From Dendrolimus kikuchii (Eukaryota > Arthropoda > Insecta > Lepidoptera > Lasiocampidae), in NCBI GenBank assembly GCA_019925095.2, contig CM034403.1, positions 3,725,690 through 3,789,689 on the forward strand: DNA of 64,000 nucleotides, written 5' to 3'. Each line of letters begins with the position of its first letter. Position 1 is the stretch's first letter. Under the pieces are notes generated by a model that saw only the letters and a program-made list of their open reading frames with translations, was not told where the DNA came from and did no database searches. Of the stretch, positions 42,745 to 53,572 are shown piece after piece. A program made the translations under genes and the position numbers.

Positions 42745-42895
42745 ATAGAATAGAAAACACGTTATTGTTCACCACATAAACATAAAATACATAATTTACA
42801 GTAGTCAAATTAAACAGTAAATGTACGATCAATGAGCGGCCTTATCGCTTTAGAGCGATCTCTTCCAGATAACCCGGGCTATGGATTTTATGAAG
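42745..42895 (+). repeat. Repeat family N, copy 2
   Basis: TTATTGTTCACCACATAAAC, CCTTATCGCTTTAGAGCGAT and CTCTTCCAGATAACCCGGGC match 13440-13600. Confidence 0.52.
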
Positions 42896-43013
42896 GAGAG
42901 ATTTGCAAGTGTGTGACGGTGGTGTGTAAATTAAATACATATATAAATAGGATATATAAATATCACACAATACATATACCTAAAATGAATAAAAACTATT
43001 GAATAAACAATAA

Positions 43014-44840
43014 GGGCCACAGCACACTAGCTACGTTTAGCATCGGCGATCGGCGATTTTGCGACTGCATCGCGTTTTAGCGATTCTCTGCGTTCGATCG
43101 CGGTATCGGAAACGCGCGTTTTAACGACTGCCCAGATGCTGGATCGCGTTGGCTGTAGTCTTGTCTATAGTTTTCCGATTTGTAACTTTGATTACTTATG
43201 TTTGTGATTTGCAATGATATTGCAGTATCCTAGGACAGAAGCTCTTGAAATGTAGTATATGTCATTCCAAAATGTTCAAAAATTTTTCTTTCATCTCTTT
43301 GTAATACATGAAATAATGAATGATGCTCTCCAAAAGTAGGACTTGAACTGGTTATTGGATGTAACCAGTACCGCCGTCGGCGCGACTGATATTTTAGCTT
43401 TATCAATAAACCCCGCCCTATAGGAACAGCCGCACTGTTCCTAGACGTAGCAAAAGCCTTCGACAAGGTCTGGCACAACGGCTTGATTTACAAGCTGTAC
43501 CAGTTCGGTGTACCAGACAGACTCGTGCTCATCTTGCGAGACTTCCTCCTAGGCCGAAGCTTCCGTTTTCGAGTGGAGGGAACGCGCTCGTCCCTTCACC
43601 CACTCACAGCCGGTGTACCACAGGGCTCGGCCCTGTCCCCACTACTTTTGACGCTGTACACCAGCGACATCCCAAAAACTCCAGATGTGGAGTTGGCCCT
43701 CTTCGTGGATGACACCGCAGTCTATACATCAGATCACAACCGACAAATGGCTTGCGTCCGGCTGCAGGCAGCTGTCACAGAGCTAGGCGAATGATTTCGC
43801 AAATGGAGGATAGAGGTAAACCCGGAGAAAAGCGCAGCAATGTTCTTTTCCCCGGGCACGCTTTGCTCCCCCAAACGCGCTTGCCTTCGCCTAAAAACCA
43901 TTTCGCCTTACGAACAAAAAAATCCCTGGGCAAAGTACACCAAATACCTGGGTGTCACCCTAGATCAGAACTTGCGCTTCAACGAGCATATCACTATAAT
44001 CCGAAATAAAGCAGACACAAGCTTACTTTGTATAAAACATGCATCCGCCCGATCATGACATACGCGAGTGTGGTATTCGGCCATGCCAAGCCTGCCCTTT
44101 TAGATAAATTGCAAATCGTGCAGAACAAATTCATGCGCAGAGCCGTCGGTGCTCGCCTCTATATGCGTAACGTCGACCTCCACCGCGATCTGGAGCTTCC
44201 CTCTATCAAAAACTACATTACGTCGCTCTCGCGTAAGTATTTCGATCTCGTACCGCACCATCGAAATCCGCTCGTCCTGTCCGCGTCCGATTATAAGCCG
44301 CGGCGAAAGGCTCTCTTGCGACGACCGCGTAACGTCCTCACGAACAGGGTCGACGTTATCACAAAACGGCTGGCCCGGATCAGCCCGCCCGCGGTTAGGA
44401 CGGCAGGCTGGCAGGCACGGACAGACAGACTTCGCTTCGCGAAGGCACTCGCCCTAAAAACCCCGGTAAAGTTGTAAGGTCTTCGGACCAACCACATAAA
44501 GTTAAGTCCAATAAAAAAAAATATCAATAAAGCAAACAGCAGTGCAGCTTCATTATAATCCATGACAGGGGTGTGTGTAGTTTCGTCAAAATGTGGCGCA
44601 ACACTGAGAGTCAAGTCGTGTTCGGCAGACGCCAAATCGATGCTACCGGCATCCGAATGTGTGCGGAGCGTAGCGTTCAGCTGCTGTGTCGCGCTTCTAA
44701 AAAGCGACTCAATTTCCGCGTTTGGCGTTTTTAAGTGTGCGGTGTGGAGTGTTCGGTTGCCGTATTTAGCTTCTAAAAAGCGACTAGTCGCCGATCGTCG
44801 ATGCTAAAAGTAGCTACGCTGTACAGCAACAGCAATAGCT
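43014..44840 (-). mobile_element. PIF/Harbinger DNA transposon remnant, split by a LINE
   Basis: Left end GGGCCACAGCACACTAGCTACG then TTTAGCATCGGCGATCGGCG; right end, in reverse complement, GTAGCTACTTTTAGCATCGACG then ATCGGCGA. TAA precedes the left end. On the minus strand a Met (in MDYNEAALLFALL) opens a frame that resumes beyond the inserted LINE with RRRRYWLHPI, FGEHHSLFHVL and ERKIFEHFGMT, the N-terminal block of Harbinger transposases (ALP1/HARBI1-like), then stops. The DDE nuclease domain is absent, so the copy was already an internally deleted, non-autonomous element. The right border near 44840 is approximate. Confidence 0.78.
43411..44521 (+). mobile_element. Jockey-clade LINE, 5'-truncated reverse transcriptase
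   Basis: Starts within the reverse transcriptase: FLDVAKAFDKVWHNGLIYKL, GVPQGSALSPLLLTLYTSDI (the GVPQGS motif) and FVDDTAVY, where the catalytic FADD/YADD box reads FVDD. It continues to NPEKSAA, KYLGVTLDQNL and a C-terminal domain ending at 44477, then a poly-A tail (44512-44521). A TGA at 43792 replaces an expected Trp codon, and a small indel near 44020 shifts the frame, so it is dead. Exact 10-bp duplicates TATCAATAAA flank it (43401-43410 and 44522-44531). It landed in the Harbinger transposase frame. Confidence 0.92.
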
Positions 44841-44878
44841 ATACAATATTAATAATAGTATTAATACATAATATATTA

Positions 44879-45381
44879 CATACATACATACATAACTTCA
44901 CGCCAGTTCCCTTGCGGGGTAGGCACGAACAACAGAGCGCCATTTAGGCTTATTCTTACACACCTCACTTGCTTCTTTGACATTCATAACTCTTGTCATG
45001 CACGCTCGTTTGTTCTTAAGGCTTCTGACATCACCTTCTACTAGTACACGATCGATTTGATCATGGAAGGTGTGTCGTGGCCTTCCACGACTTCTGCATC
45101 CATCCACTTTTGCATTGTATATCTGTTTAGTCATTCTTTCATCATGCATTCTTTCCACATGCCCGAACCACCGGAGCATTCCTTTCCTTACTTTCACCCC
45201 GACACTCTTTTTCAGACCAACTCTCTTTCTTACTTCGGTAATATGAACGCGGTCCGCGAGCGTCACTCCGCAGATTTTGCGCAGTGCTCGCATCTTAACC
45301 GCGTTTACTCTACTTTGATGCTCTCTCTTCCATACCCAACTCTCGCGTCCATACGTGAGCGTAGGTACCAGCACCGCGTAT
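44879..45381 (-). mobile_element. RTE-type LINE 3' end, copy 3 (longest open frame)
   Basis: The minus-strand frame is open for 158 codons: TLTYGRESWVWKREHQSR, LRKICGVTLADRVHI, GMLRWFGHVERMHDERMTKQ and KWRSVVRAYPARELA, then stop and (ATGT)n. This is the C-terminal end of an RTE-type reverse transcriptase. Flanked by 11-bp duplicates ATAATATATTA (44868-44878 and 45382-45392). 5'-truncated, so not autonomous, but little decayed. Confidence 0.9.
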
Positions 45382-45482
45382 ATAATATATTAATATTATA
45401 TATACTAATATACATAATATTAATATACTATTAATATTATATATACTAATATACATAATATTAATATACAAATACACTAATA
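45380..45482. repeat. AT-rich tandem repeat, ~45-bp unit
   Basis: ATTAATATTATATATACTAA followed by TATACATAATATTAATATAC occurs twice in a row. The RTE target duplication lies at its left edge, so the LINE inserted at the side of this tract. Confidence 0.75.
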
Positions 45483-45746
45483 AATAAACGTACATGTAAT
45501 TAGGTATTAAATAATTGTTATCACTGTATTATATTTTATATTTTTGAAATATCCATTACTACTTACTAGAGTATTCCATGTAGTAATTATTCACGAAAAC
45601 TTTGTCCCTGTATGCTGCGGAAACTCTAGATTTCCTTGTAGTATTTAACAAATTTAGTTCCGTCCTCAAGTACCTAATACTTAATTACTTATTGTTATGT
45701 CTAGTAAATAATCATCTTCTTAACGATAAATTGCGAATGTTGGAGC
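45483..45746. other. Unassigned stretch
   Basis: AT-rich, nothing recognised. Confidence 0.4.
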
Positions 45747-45754
45747 ACCCCAAT

Positions 45755-46041
45755 CAGTGGCGGACTTAGGCTGGCTGTCGCCCTAGGCCCCATTTAAAAT
45801 GTCGCCCTTTTTAGGGTTTCGTACACATCTTAGCAGAAACCGAACCCTTATGTAACTGCCATGTCCAACCGTCCGGTTTTTGTGTACAATAATAATCAAA
45901 CTAATTCAAATCAATATTTGAATATAAATTGTGCTTACATTTTTTGCCTTTAAAATTTTGATGCCCCGAAAATGTTGCCGCTTTTAAAATGATGCCCTCC
46001 CAGACCCCGGGCGTCCGAATCTATACTTAAATCCAGCATCG
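45755..46041. mobile_element. hAT-type element, diverged ends
   Basis: Starts CAGTGGCGGACTTAGG; the right end in reverse complement reads CGATGCTGGATTTAAG, ~60% alike. Exact 8-bp duplicates ACCCCAAT (45747-45754 and 46042-46049) support hAT insertion. Contains repeated TCGCCC / GATGCCC words but no transposase. Confidence 0.7.
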
Positions 46042-46049
46042 ACCCCAAT

Positions 46050-46489
46050 CGGAGTCCAAAAGTCACTTTTCTAAGATATATTTTCCATTCCGTACGGTCT
46101 TCGACATAGGTAACTATCCCATTGTGTGATGTAAAGTGGTTGAAACTTAGTATCAAGTAACGACGTCATTGATTGCGTATTTCCAGATTTTTGAAATTAA
46201 AAATAATTGTTACGTGTCTACTATTTTCAGAATACATTTTGATGAATTTACACATTTGAATTTATTTAATTAAGAATAAACAGTACGCATATTTGAATTT
46301 ATAATCTAACTTTAATATGTGTACTTCTTGTTTGTTAATAAGTATGTTTTGTTATAATTGTGGTATGAAAGAGATGAAATGTGGATCTTTCCATACAGAA
46401 GAAGATGAAAGGAAACAAATTATAACGTTTTTATATTACTTCAAAATATGTTTTGTACTCTCTATAACTTTATGTTCTCTGAGACAAGT
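46050..46489. other. Upstream of the snoo promoter region, no feature
   Basis: AT-rich up to ~46490, where base composition changes sharply to GC-rich. Confidence 0.45.
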
Positions 46490-47054
46490 ACGTCCGCGGC
46501 TCGCGCCGCCATTCTGGATATTTTGACGGGAAGGTCGGTCACGTGACCATCGAGCGGGCGAGGGGCGAAGCGCGCGGGTCGCGGGGCGCCGGCTAGACTC
46601 TCCAGTAGCCGAGCCATCCGTCTGCTGCTTTGACTGCAACCGGTCGGCGGAATCTACACCCCGTTCTCGCGTTATCATACCTAATACGCAAAGGACGAAA
46701 CCGATGTCACGTTATTTTTCTAATTAGAATATTGATTTAGTGAGCAAAATTCAAATTCGAAACCGATTATATTCGTTTTGTAATATAAAGCGCGACGAGC
46801 TGGTGTCAAACTGAGGTTATTTGCGATTTTTCGCACGGGTGTGTTTGTGTGTGTGTGTGTGTATGTATGTACGGCGACAGGGCGGAGATTCCGACGTGGA
46901 GCGACTGCCGCTCGGCCGCGGCCGGGCCGTCGCGACGGCTCACAGCTCGGCAGACATGTTTCGATCGCGGTTGGAGCGCGTCGCGCGTGCCGGCGCGTAG
47001 GCTCGTTCGGGACATGCGCCTGCCGAGCCCCAGTAACGGTGGCGGGGACCGACC
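46490..47054 (+). promoter_or_regulatory. CpG-rich promoter/5'UTR region of snoo
   Basis: Two CpG-rich blocks (46490-46680 and 46860-47054) flank an AT-rich segment. The first block contains GCCGCCATTCTGGATATTTTG, like a YY1/Pho-type GCCGCCAT site, and the E-box CACGTGAC at 46538. A TATA-like AATATAAAGCGCGACGA lies near 46782. A (TG)n run occupies 46839-46862. The transcription start cannot be fixed from sequence; several ATGs lie between 46863 and 47013, and one frame overlaps the snoo start. Confidence 0.5.
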
Positions 47055-47064
47055 ATGGATGTAG
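46867..47064 (+). other. Possible upstream open reading frame overlapping the snoo ATG
   Basis: ATG at 46867 opens a 65-codon frame ending at TAG 47062-47064, 7 nt past the first base of the snoo start codon (ATGGATGTAG holds both). If transcripts start upstream of 46863 this frame would precede and overlap snoo and could limit its translation. The peptide has no recognisable domain. GC-rich sequence keeps frames open by chance, so this is tentative. Confidence 0.3.
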
Positions 47065-47876
47065 TGACGCCACATATCACCTCCGTGCTGAAGACGTATC
47101 AGGCGAGCGCGCCGCGCAGCCTTCAGGGCCCGGGCAGCGGGCGCGCCGAGCTGCGGGGTGAGCCGCCGCTGTTGCCGCTGCCGCCGCCTCTGCCCGCCGC
47201 GCCGCCTATCCTGCTTGCCTCTGATCCCGTGCTGGGTGAACGCGGCGAGACACTGCTCGAAGGGGAGCCCATCTCCTGCTTCAGCGTCGGCGGGGAGCGT
47301 CGGTTGTGCTTGCCGCAGATACTTACCTCGGTGTTGACGGACTTCACACTGGAGCAAATCAACCGCGAGTGCGATAACTTGCAAATATACTGTTCGCGTT
47401 GCACGCCCGAGCAGCTGCACGAGCTGAAATCGACGGGCGTGTTGCCGCGGTCGGCGCCCTCGTGCGGGCTAATCACGCAGACAGACGCGGAGCGGCTGTG
47501 TGCGGCGTTGCTGCACGCACCGGCGGGTTCCCGCGTCCACAAGGTGCCAGGGTTCCGGGTTTACCATGAGTGTTTTGGGGGTGGGCGTGGGGTTTGTGCG
47601 CCCGAATTAAACTTAGTGCAGTGTTTGGAGTGCCGTGCGCTTTACACGCCACGCAGGTTCGTGTGCCATTCGCACGGCGCCGAGCATCGCACGTGCCACT
47701 GGGGCTTTGACTCGTCGCGATGGAGGAGGTTCCTCTTGATAGCGGACGAGGAATCGGATAAGGAGAAGTGCGCCGCGCTGCTGGACGAGCTCGCTGAGCG
47801 GGACGTCGTGCCCGCAGCCGCGCCGCCGGCAGCGCCGCCTCATCTCAAGCAACACCTGCCCTTGAAAAGGAAACAG
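47055..47876 (+). CDS. snoo: Ski/Sno transcriptional corepressor (snoo), first coding exon
   Basis: 274 codons from ATG (context ACCATGG) to the donor AAACAG|GTATGT. Ski/Sno proteins bind Smads and recruit N-CoR-type corepressors to limit TGF-beta/Activin/BMP transcription in the nucleus. Residues 1-14 ([14 protein letters not shown]) are followed by a Pro-rich stretch to ~60. The Ski/Sno/Dac homology domain spans ~64-153, with [25 protein letters not shown] and [15 protein letters not shown]. The Smad4-binding, zinc-containing SAND-like domain spans ~168-231: [18 protein letters not shown] and [17 protein letters not shown]. Both are close to vertebrate SKI/SnoN. The phase-0 donor after KRKQ leads into an intron longer than 16 kb; the C-terminal coiled-coil exons are outside the window. 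Fussel/CORL proteins share these domains, but the full motif set fits SKI/SnoN better. Confidence 0.95.
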
Positions 47877-49499
47877 GTATGTATTCAAATCGCACTGGAG
47901 CCGTCTCCAAATAATGCGACGTGTTTATTTATACTTTAACTGTTTATCGTTCCATTTGTGCCAGTATGTTTAGTCTAGAAACTAGAAACCGACGCTTTAC
48001 TTTTCTATCTGAATCGCTGATCGTAGATAGAGAGAGGTTTGTAAGTAGATAGTGAATAAGCTGGATCCATTTCAATTTCAAACTCTACAAACGAAATAAT
48101 ACATTCTCATTCTAACAGGATTCTTATTGGTTTTCAAGAAGCGGTAGAAGATCATCTGCAAGTCTTACAAGATTTATAACTCATCCGCTACAATATATGA
48201 ATTACCAACATTAAAACAATGTAATAAAACAATGTTGTTCAAAGTCCATCATTACACAACACCTTCACATAATTTTATTGAACTTGCACTGCATCGCATG
48301 ACAGTGGCCTTTCGTGACCGTCACTCGCGAATGCGAACACTGCAGCGTGTTGAAAAACACTACATGAATCAATGCGTTTTAAATGAGAGTAGGTTTTACA
48401 TTAACGGGTAAACTGACGACCCTAGACTTGACCCTAGGTTGTTTGAATGTGTAATTTTAATAGGCTTTACGTTTTCGGTCTAAAAATAATCCCTAATCGC
48501 TATTTGTTTGATGTGATTATTTAACCGATTGTTTCTACGTGAATTTGTTATTACAAGCCATGTTATGTATTTCATTAAAACCTCGGCTTAAAATAGTATT
48601 CGTTAATGAGATTGAAATCTGAACACTGTTATTTAATATAGTGCATAACTAAACGTTTATTACCGCAACAAATGCAATGTAGACAAGTAGGTACTTAATA
48701 AATGGATAACTAATTTGACCACAAAATGCAAAAGCATAATAGCAAAACAACTAGTTAGCATTTTGCATGATGCACACAACACACCGGATGTTATGTTACT
48801 ATGAACCTTGATATTGTTATCAATGACTTGCATTTTCCTTCCTGGTGGTATAATTAAACCATTATTATCCTAGTTTGCTTGATATTAATATGTTCAAATT
48901 ATTATAATGTCAACATTGTAACCAGAGTTACGATTTTAGTACAACCGGATTTTGATAAACGGCGAGCATACGCCAATTTAATACTAAATACTACCTATCG
49001 CATTTATAACATATAGTTTAAATAAATACCTAACTATTGTATGTAAAGTTTGATAGAATGATTACTTATATGTTTTTGAATAACAAAATATCGATACTCC
49101 ATATACGTGGTGTTACAATTTTGACTAATTCCGCAATCTCAGTAATATACAAAAGTCTAGTTATTGAAAATAAGTTTTGTCCGTGTGTCACGACATGGAA
49201 GACTTCATCAAGTTCAATAAACTTGCAGACGGTCTGGTATCTGGATGAACCATATAGTCCCTTCCAAATCCTTTCCAAGACACGCACCAAGAATGTTAAG
49301 AAATCCATAAACTGCGACATAAAATAACGATATATTTATCAGGAATATAATAACTTTGTAGAAGATACTTGTTGAGAAAAATTTCTAGAATTTGCTTGAT
49401 AGCGTTTTTTTTGTCGCATATATTTTATGGGAAGAGATGAACGAGGAATTTGTGATGTCCTCTCCGTTCTATTATCTGATATTAAGACGCTTGGTCGAG
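47877..49499. other. Beginning of snoo intron 1, no feature
   Basis: No exon with flanking splice sites and no strong repeat match recognised. The 96-codon stop-free stretch at 49037-49327 has no recognisable domain and AT-driven composition. Confidence 0.45.
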
Positions 49500-49722
49500 T
49501 CTGAGGCCTTACTGTCAAGCGTATTTCGTCGTCCGTTTTTGTTATAGAACTTCTGCTTGTTTATATTCAATATTTAAGTGATTATTTTTGTTTTTTTTTA
49601 TATAAACTTTCTTGCCGTAGTTCTAAATAAATCTTTGATTCTTTTTCTTAAAGTTGTATTGAATTTTTCGAGCGAAAATGTACGATGAAAGGTGTTTGAG
49701 AGTAAGGCGTCTGACCCGTCGC
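49500..49722. mobile_element. Element P, copy 2, in the snoo intron
   Basis: CTGAGGCCTTACTGTCAAGC and GTATTTCGTCGTCCGTTTTT mirror CGAAAATGTACGATGAAAGG and TGTTTGAGAGTAAGGCGTC. Middle contains AAATAAATCTTTGATTCTTT as in copy 1 (39040-39245). Confidence 0.62.
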
Positions 49723-50359
49723 TATACTGTGAACATGCCACAAATGGAAACAAAGCATTTTGCGAACTAGTGAGAGAAAGAGAATTCTTCGCCCCTAACG
49801 ATTATGAAAGAAAGATCAGAAATAGATACGCATAATGGATGAATACGACGCGAAAGGATCACGTGAATTTTCTAGGTAAGCGTGCTCCATCGTCGATCAC
49901 ATAATGACTTCAAATCAAGGACATTTTACTCTTCAAACATGATCCTAATTTATATAAAAAAAACTTTGGGAAAAATAACTATAAAATAATTTAAAGGTTC
50001 TTCTTTATATTACTATATGCACTGCCTCGACTGTTTCCGAACATCCTTAATGTAACATCGGAAGAAAAGGAATGGCTTTAACCTTATTACATCACATTTT
50101 TTTAGCAATTTCCAAACAAAAAGGTTAACAAATAATTGGAACTGCCGCGTTTCATTTTTTCCATTATCTCCAAATCAGATTTGTAAGTGAGTTACACTGA
50201 CATATAAAAATAAACATAATAAGGCCCTCTATCTGACAGTTAATTGGTTAGTCACATCTGACATTGGCATATTATGCATATAGGTAAACAACCACAATTG
50301 CCATAATCAATTACTATTGGTATAGTCACTAAATTTTAACTACCAAGCATTTCCTTACT
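49723..50359. other. Snoo intron stretch, nothing recognised
   Basis: AT-rich, without repeats matching other parts of the window. Confidence 0.4.
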
Positions 50360-50645
50360 ACTTACGCGGAGAAGACGAAATTTAATGGAATGGTGCAGCA
50401 GGGGTTAGTTAGGGTGGATATACGACATTTATAGGGGGATGTGTAAACATAAATATTAAGGTGGTATGGGCGTGAAATGAAGAGACGATAATAATATTTT
50501 GATGGATGTATGAGTAAATTAGACTAGAAAATAATTAAAAGAATAATAAAAGATTTGTGATTTGATACATAATTTATGCCAGACCATAATAGGAAAGCTA
50601 CTGTACCGATACCAATCGATTTCGAAAAGGTGGAAGAAATCAGTC
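50360..50645 (+). mobile_element. Highly decayed LINE 3' remnant
   Basis: ATATTAAGGTGGTATGGGCG (LRWYGR in one frame) through ATGCCAGACCATAATAGGAA and TTTCGAAAAGGTGGAAGAAA follows the order of the LINE end at 35372, with many stops. Tentative. Confidence 0.35.
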
Positions 50646-51169
50646 AGAAGGGATATATACAAATTTAGGCTCTTTTAAAGTTATATGCTAATGTTTAAAA
50701 AGTTTAAATAGCTTTTATTCGCATGTAATTATTACAGTAAATTATTCAATCGGCTAGAACATTCTTATCACCCACCATATAGTAAACAACCATCAAACTC
50801 AGAAGATATCAGAATTTATGGTTTGTATTGACTTCTGATTGGCCATTCTGGATACCAAAGGTCAAGATGTTTCGATATGTCACATGTAATTTATCAAATG
50901 GACCTTATAACTTTGTTTCTTGATTTATATGACTCGAACTGACTATGTACTGCGTATTTATTGGATTCAAAAGGAATTTGTAGCTTCAAACGTTTGATTT
51001 CACTGAGAAACAAATGTAATTATTTATTTTTAACAATGGCTATTAAGAGAAATTTTCATACAAACATTGTATTGCGTGATTTTGTTCTTGGCAGTAGTAT
51101 ATTTAGTCATAATTGAGTCTATGGATCGCCGTGCATTAAAAAAAATCTTATTTTGTTACTAATTATCCA
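50646..51169. other. Snoo intron stretch, nothing recognised
   Basis: No exon or repeat recognised. Confidence 0.4.
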
Positions 51170-51420
51170 TCCATCGTACATATAAACGTGAAAGTGACTA
51201 TGTTTGTTGGTTCTTTCTTACATGGTCTTAATAATGAATTGATTGTCATGAAATTTAGTACATATTAGTAATTTCAACAACATGATGACGTAGAAGTTTC
51301 TTGGTCTCTTAATACTTCATAATAAGATATTATTGTTTGCAAACTCGTGCTTTCGAAAGAAACTTCCAGTATAATACGCCTCAATAGTTACGCATCCAAG
51401 GAGTTTTGGTGGGAGATAGA
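51170..51420 (+). mobile_element. Degraded Lep1-type Helitron relic
   Basis: ACATATAAACGTGAAAGTGA followed by TTTGTTGGTTCTTTCTTAC and GATTGTCATGAAATTTAGTA matches the 5' two thirds of the Helitron-like element at 15424-15665. The CTAGT end is not found. Confidence 0.4.
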
Positions 51421-52232
51421 TAATCATGTTAGATATTGAATTAATTTAAAAACAATAGTAGTTTTATTGATAACAACATTCGTCTGGAATTGATAAAATT
51501 TATCATTCATGACAGAACATATATACGGGTGCTTACCTACATGTATGAATACTTGCAAGAATTTGGATACTATTTAGTACGCAGTATTTTGAGCAAAAAA
51601 ACACGAGGTGTGTCATAAATACTTGTTTTTCAAGCGTAATAACAATCTACGATTAAATAAAATATCTTCATTTACTTATGGATTATAAGAACAGCGATTA
51701 GGTGAACAAATAATATAAAAATAACCATATATGCTAAAAATAAGAATCTGTGTGTGTCGAGTTTGTACAATGAATTTCAAAATGAGAAAAGAATCAGGGA
51801 GACTTAATTTTGGAGCAGAGGCTTTCGAAAATGCAACTTTTAGGTTTTTTTGATGTCTCTTAGAGCATCACGTGAAAACTATTGAGCGTATTGAAATAAA
51901 ACTCGACCTAGAATTAGCTTATATCGCGGATTAAGACGTAAACTACGTCTTTTTGCTGCCCCTTGTTATAACAAAAACTATAGTCGCAATTGATTTTTTT
52001 CGTTGCACAAATACATATAATCTCAATTTTATCGACATAGACATACTTAACATACCTTTGAATAGACTTAAAATTAAACGAAATGATATATTGCAGTAAT
52101 TAAATATCAAAATGATTATATTATTTCTCTCAATTTCCGTAATTTAAAGTTGTGGAACGGACATTCTGACTCTCTCTGTTTTTCTACCTCACTTTTAGCA
52201 ATTATTTTTATAAAGAACAATTTTTAGGCACT
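51421..52232. other. Snoo intron stretch, nothing recognised
   Basis: AT-rich. GAAAACTATTGAGCGTATTG near 51875 is a possible Helitron fragment. No exons. Confidence 0.4.
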
Positions 52233-52245
52233 GTTAGATTATAAG

Positions 52246-52468
52246 TGGATGGATGCAGAAGTCGTGGAAGGCCACGACACACCTTCCATGATCAAACTGA
52301 TCGTGTACTAGCAGAAGATGATGTCAGGAGCCTTAAGAACAGACGAGCGTGCATGACAAGAGTTATGAATGTCAAAGAAGCAAGTGAGGTGTGTAAGAAT
52401 AAGCCTAAATGGCGCTCTATTGTTCGTGCCTACCCCGCAAGGGAACTGGCGTGAAGTTATGTATGTAT
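52246..52468 (+). mobile_element. RTE-type LINE 3' end, copy 4
   Basis: The shortest copy, starting TGGATGGATGCAGAAGTCG and ending GGCGTGAAGTT(ATGT)n. Flanked by exact 13-bp duplicates GTTAGATTATAAG (52233-52245 and 52469-52481). Differs from the other copies at only a few bases. Confidence 0.88.
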
Positions 52469-52513
52469 GTTAGATTATAAGAACAGATTTAATGTAACTA
52501 TTAATTTAAGTTG

Positions 52514-52516
<3 letters not shown>

Positions 52517-52562
<46 letters not shown>
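52517..52562. repeat. (TA)n microsatellite
   Basis: ~46 bp of TA dinucleotide with one TGTA interruption, in the snoo intron. Confidence 0.95.
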
Positions 52563-52563
<1 letters not shown>

Positions 52564-52824
52564 CTCTGTTTGTTGCCAAAATAAATGAAAAAAAAGTTAA
52601 TACTTGGATACTTGTTATGTTATGTCCATAAATAACGTTTGTGGGATGGATGATTACAGCCAAAAATACGGTGCTGTGTTTGCGTTTTTTTTTGTGTCAC
52701 CGTTGTAATCAGTAGGAGATACATCACAATGGTAATACGAGTGGAATTTCACTGGGACTATTAATATTAAAGTAAAAATATAACCTAAAAACTTCAATGC
52801 TACCCATGCACAGAGGGCTGATTC

Positions 52825-53564
52825 CAGGGTTGCCAACTGTGCTATTATATACAGTATCGTACTATATTTTATCCCACTGTTCTATATATTATAGAAAAAT
52901 TATATACTTAGTACGAGATGTATTATATTTTATCGCTAATTCAATTGTCGCGCTTTTTGTTCAAATAATCATAAGGATTATTATAAAAATAACACATCTT
53001 TGTTGGCCAAACCAAAAAGCAGTAATAAATACACATGGAAAATGCAGTAACGAAATAAATAAAATAAGAAAATAAAAATAAAACAAAAAAGCCTTTTAAT
53101 TCTTACTTTTTACAGTAGGCATTCTTATTATTGAAGGGGGTGACCCGTATAGGGTGGAGGAGCGAGATGGAATGCTCCTCCGTCTCAAAGGGAGATCTTC
53201 CAGCGAGGCTAATGTTGTTCCTCGCAGGCCTAGGTCCATCTGTTATAGTTGAAATTTTGTATATAGTCTTTGTATGTTTCGGGAAACGATTGACATCAAT
53301 TATTGCACAGCGCCATCTATTGGCTTGTAAGTGTTCCACTACAGTATGTTAATTGGTTAGTAATTTTAAATTAATTGTTAGTATTATTGTTGTTACTTTG
53401 TTAGTTAGATGAATTACGTAAGAATCCCAGATTGGGTAAAGGCCTCCTCCAAAGACGCCCATCTGTTAAATATATAATAAAAAAATCGTCCAAAAGTACT
53501 ATATTTTTACAGCTTAAAAACAAAAAGATTATATTTTCTTCAAAAAAAAAAGGTGGCAACCCTA
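52825..53564. mobile_element. hAT-type element (GGTTGCCAAC family), long copy
   Basis: Ends CAGGGTTGCCAACTGTG and GGTGGCAACCCTA, flanked by exact 8-bp duplicates GCTGATTC (52817-52824 and 53565-53572). The interior includes an unrelated-looking block at 53110-53240 (GGGTGACCCGTATAGGGTGG) and 53428-53465 that may be an insertion or capture. No transposase found. Confidence 0.82.
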
Positions 53565-53572
53565 GCTGATTC

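Noticed and set aside
47123..47542. Minus-strand frames of 139 and 204 codons opposite the snoo exon
   Set aside because: They are shadows of the GC-rich snoo coding exon; the plus frame has full Ski/Sno domain homology.
49037..49327. Possible snoo exon in the intron (96 codons)
   Set aside because: No coiled-coil or Ski-like motifs, AT-biased composition, and an equally long frame on the other strand.
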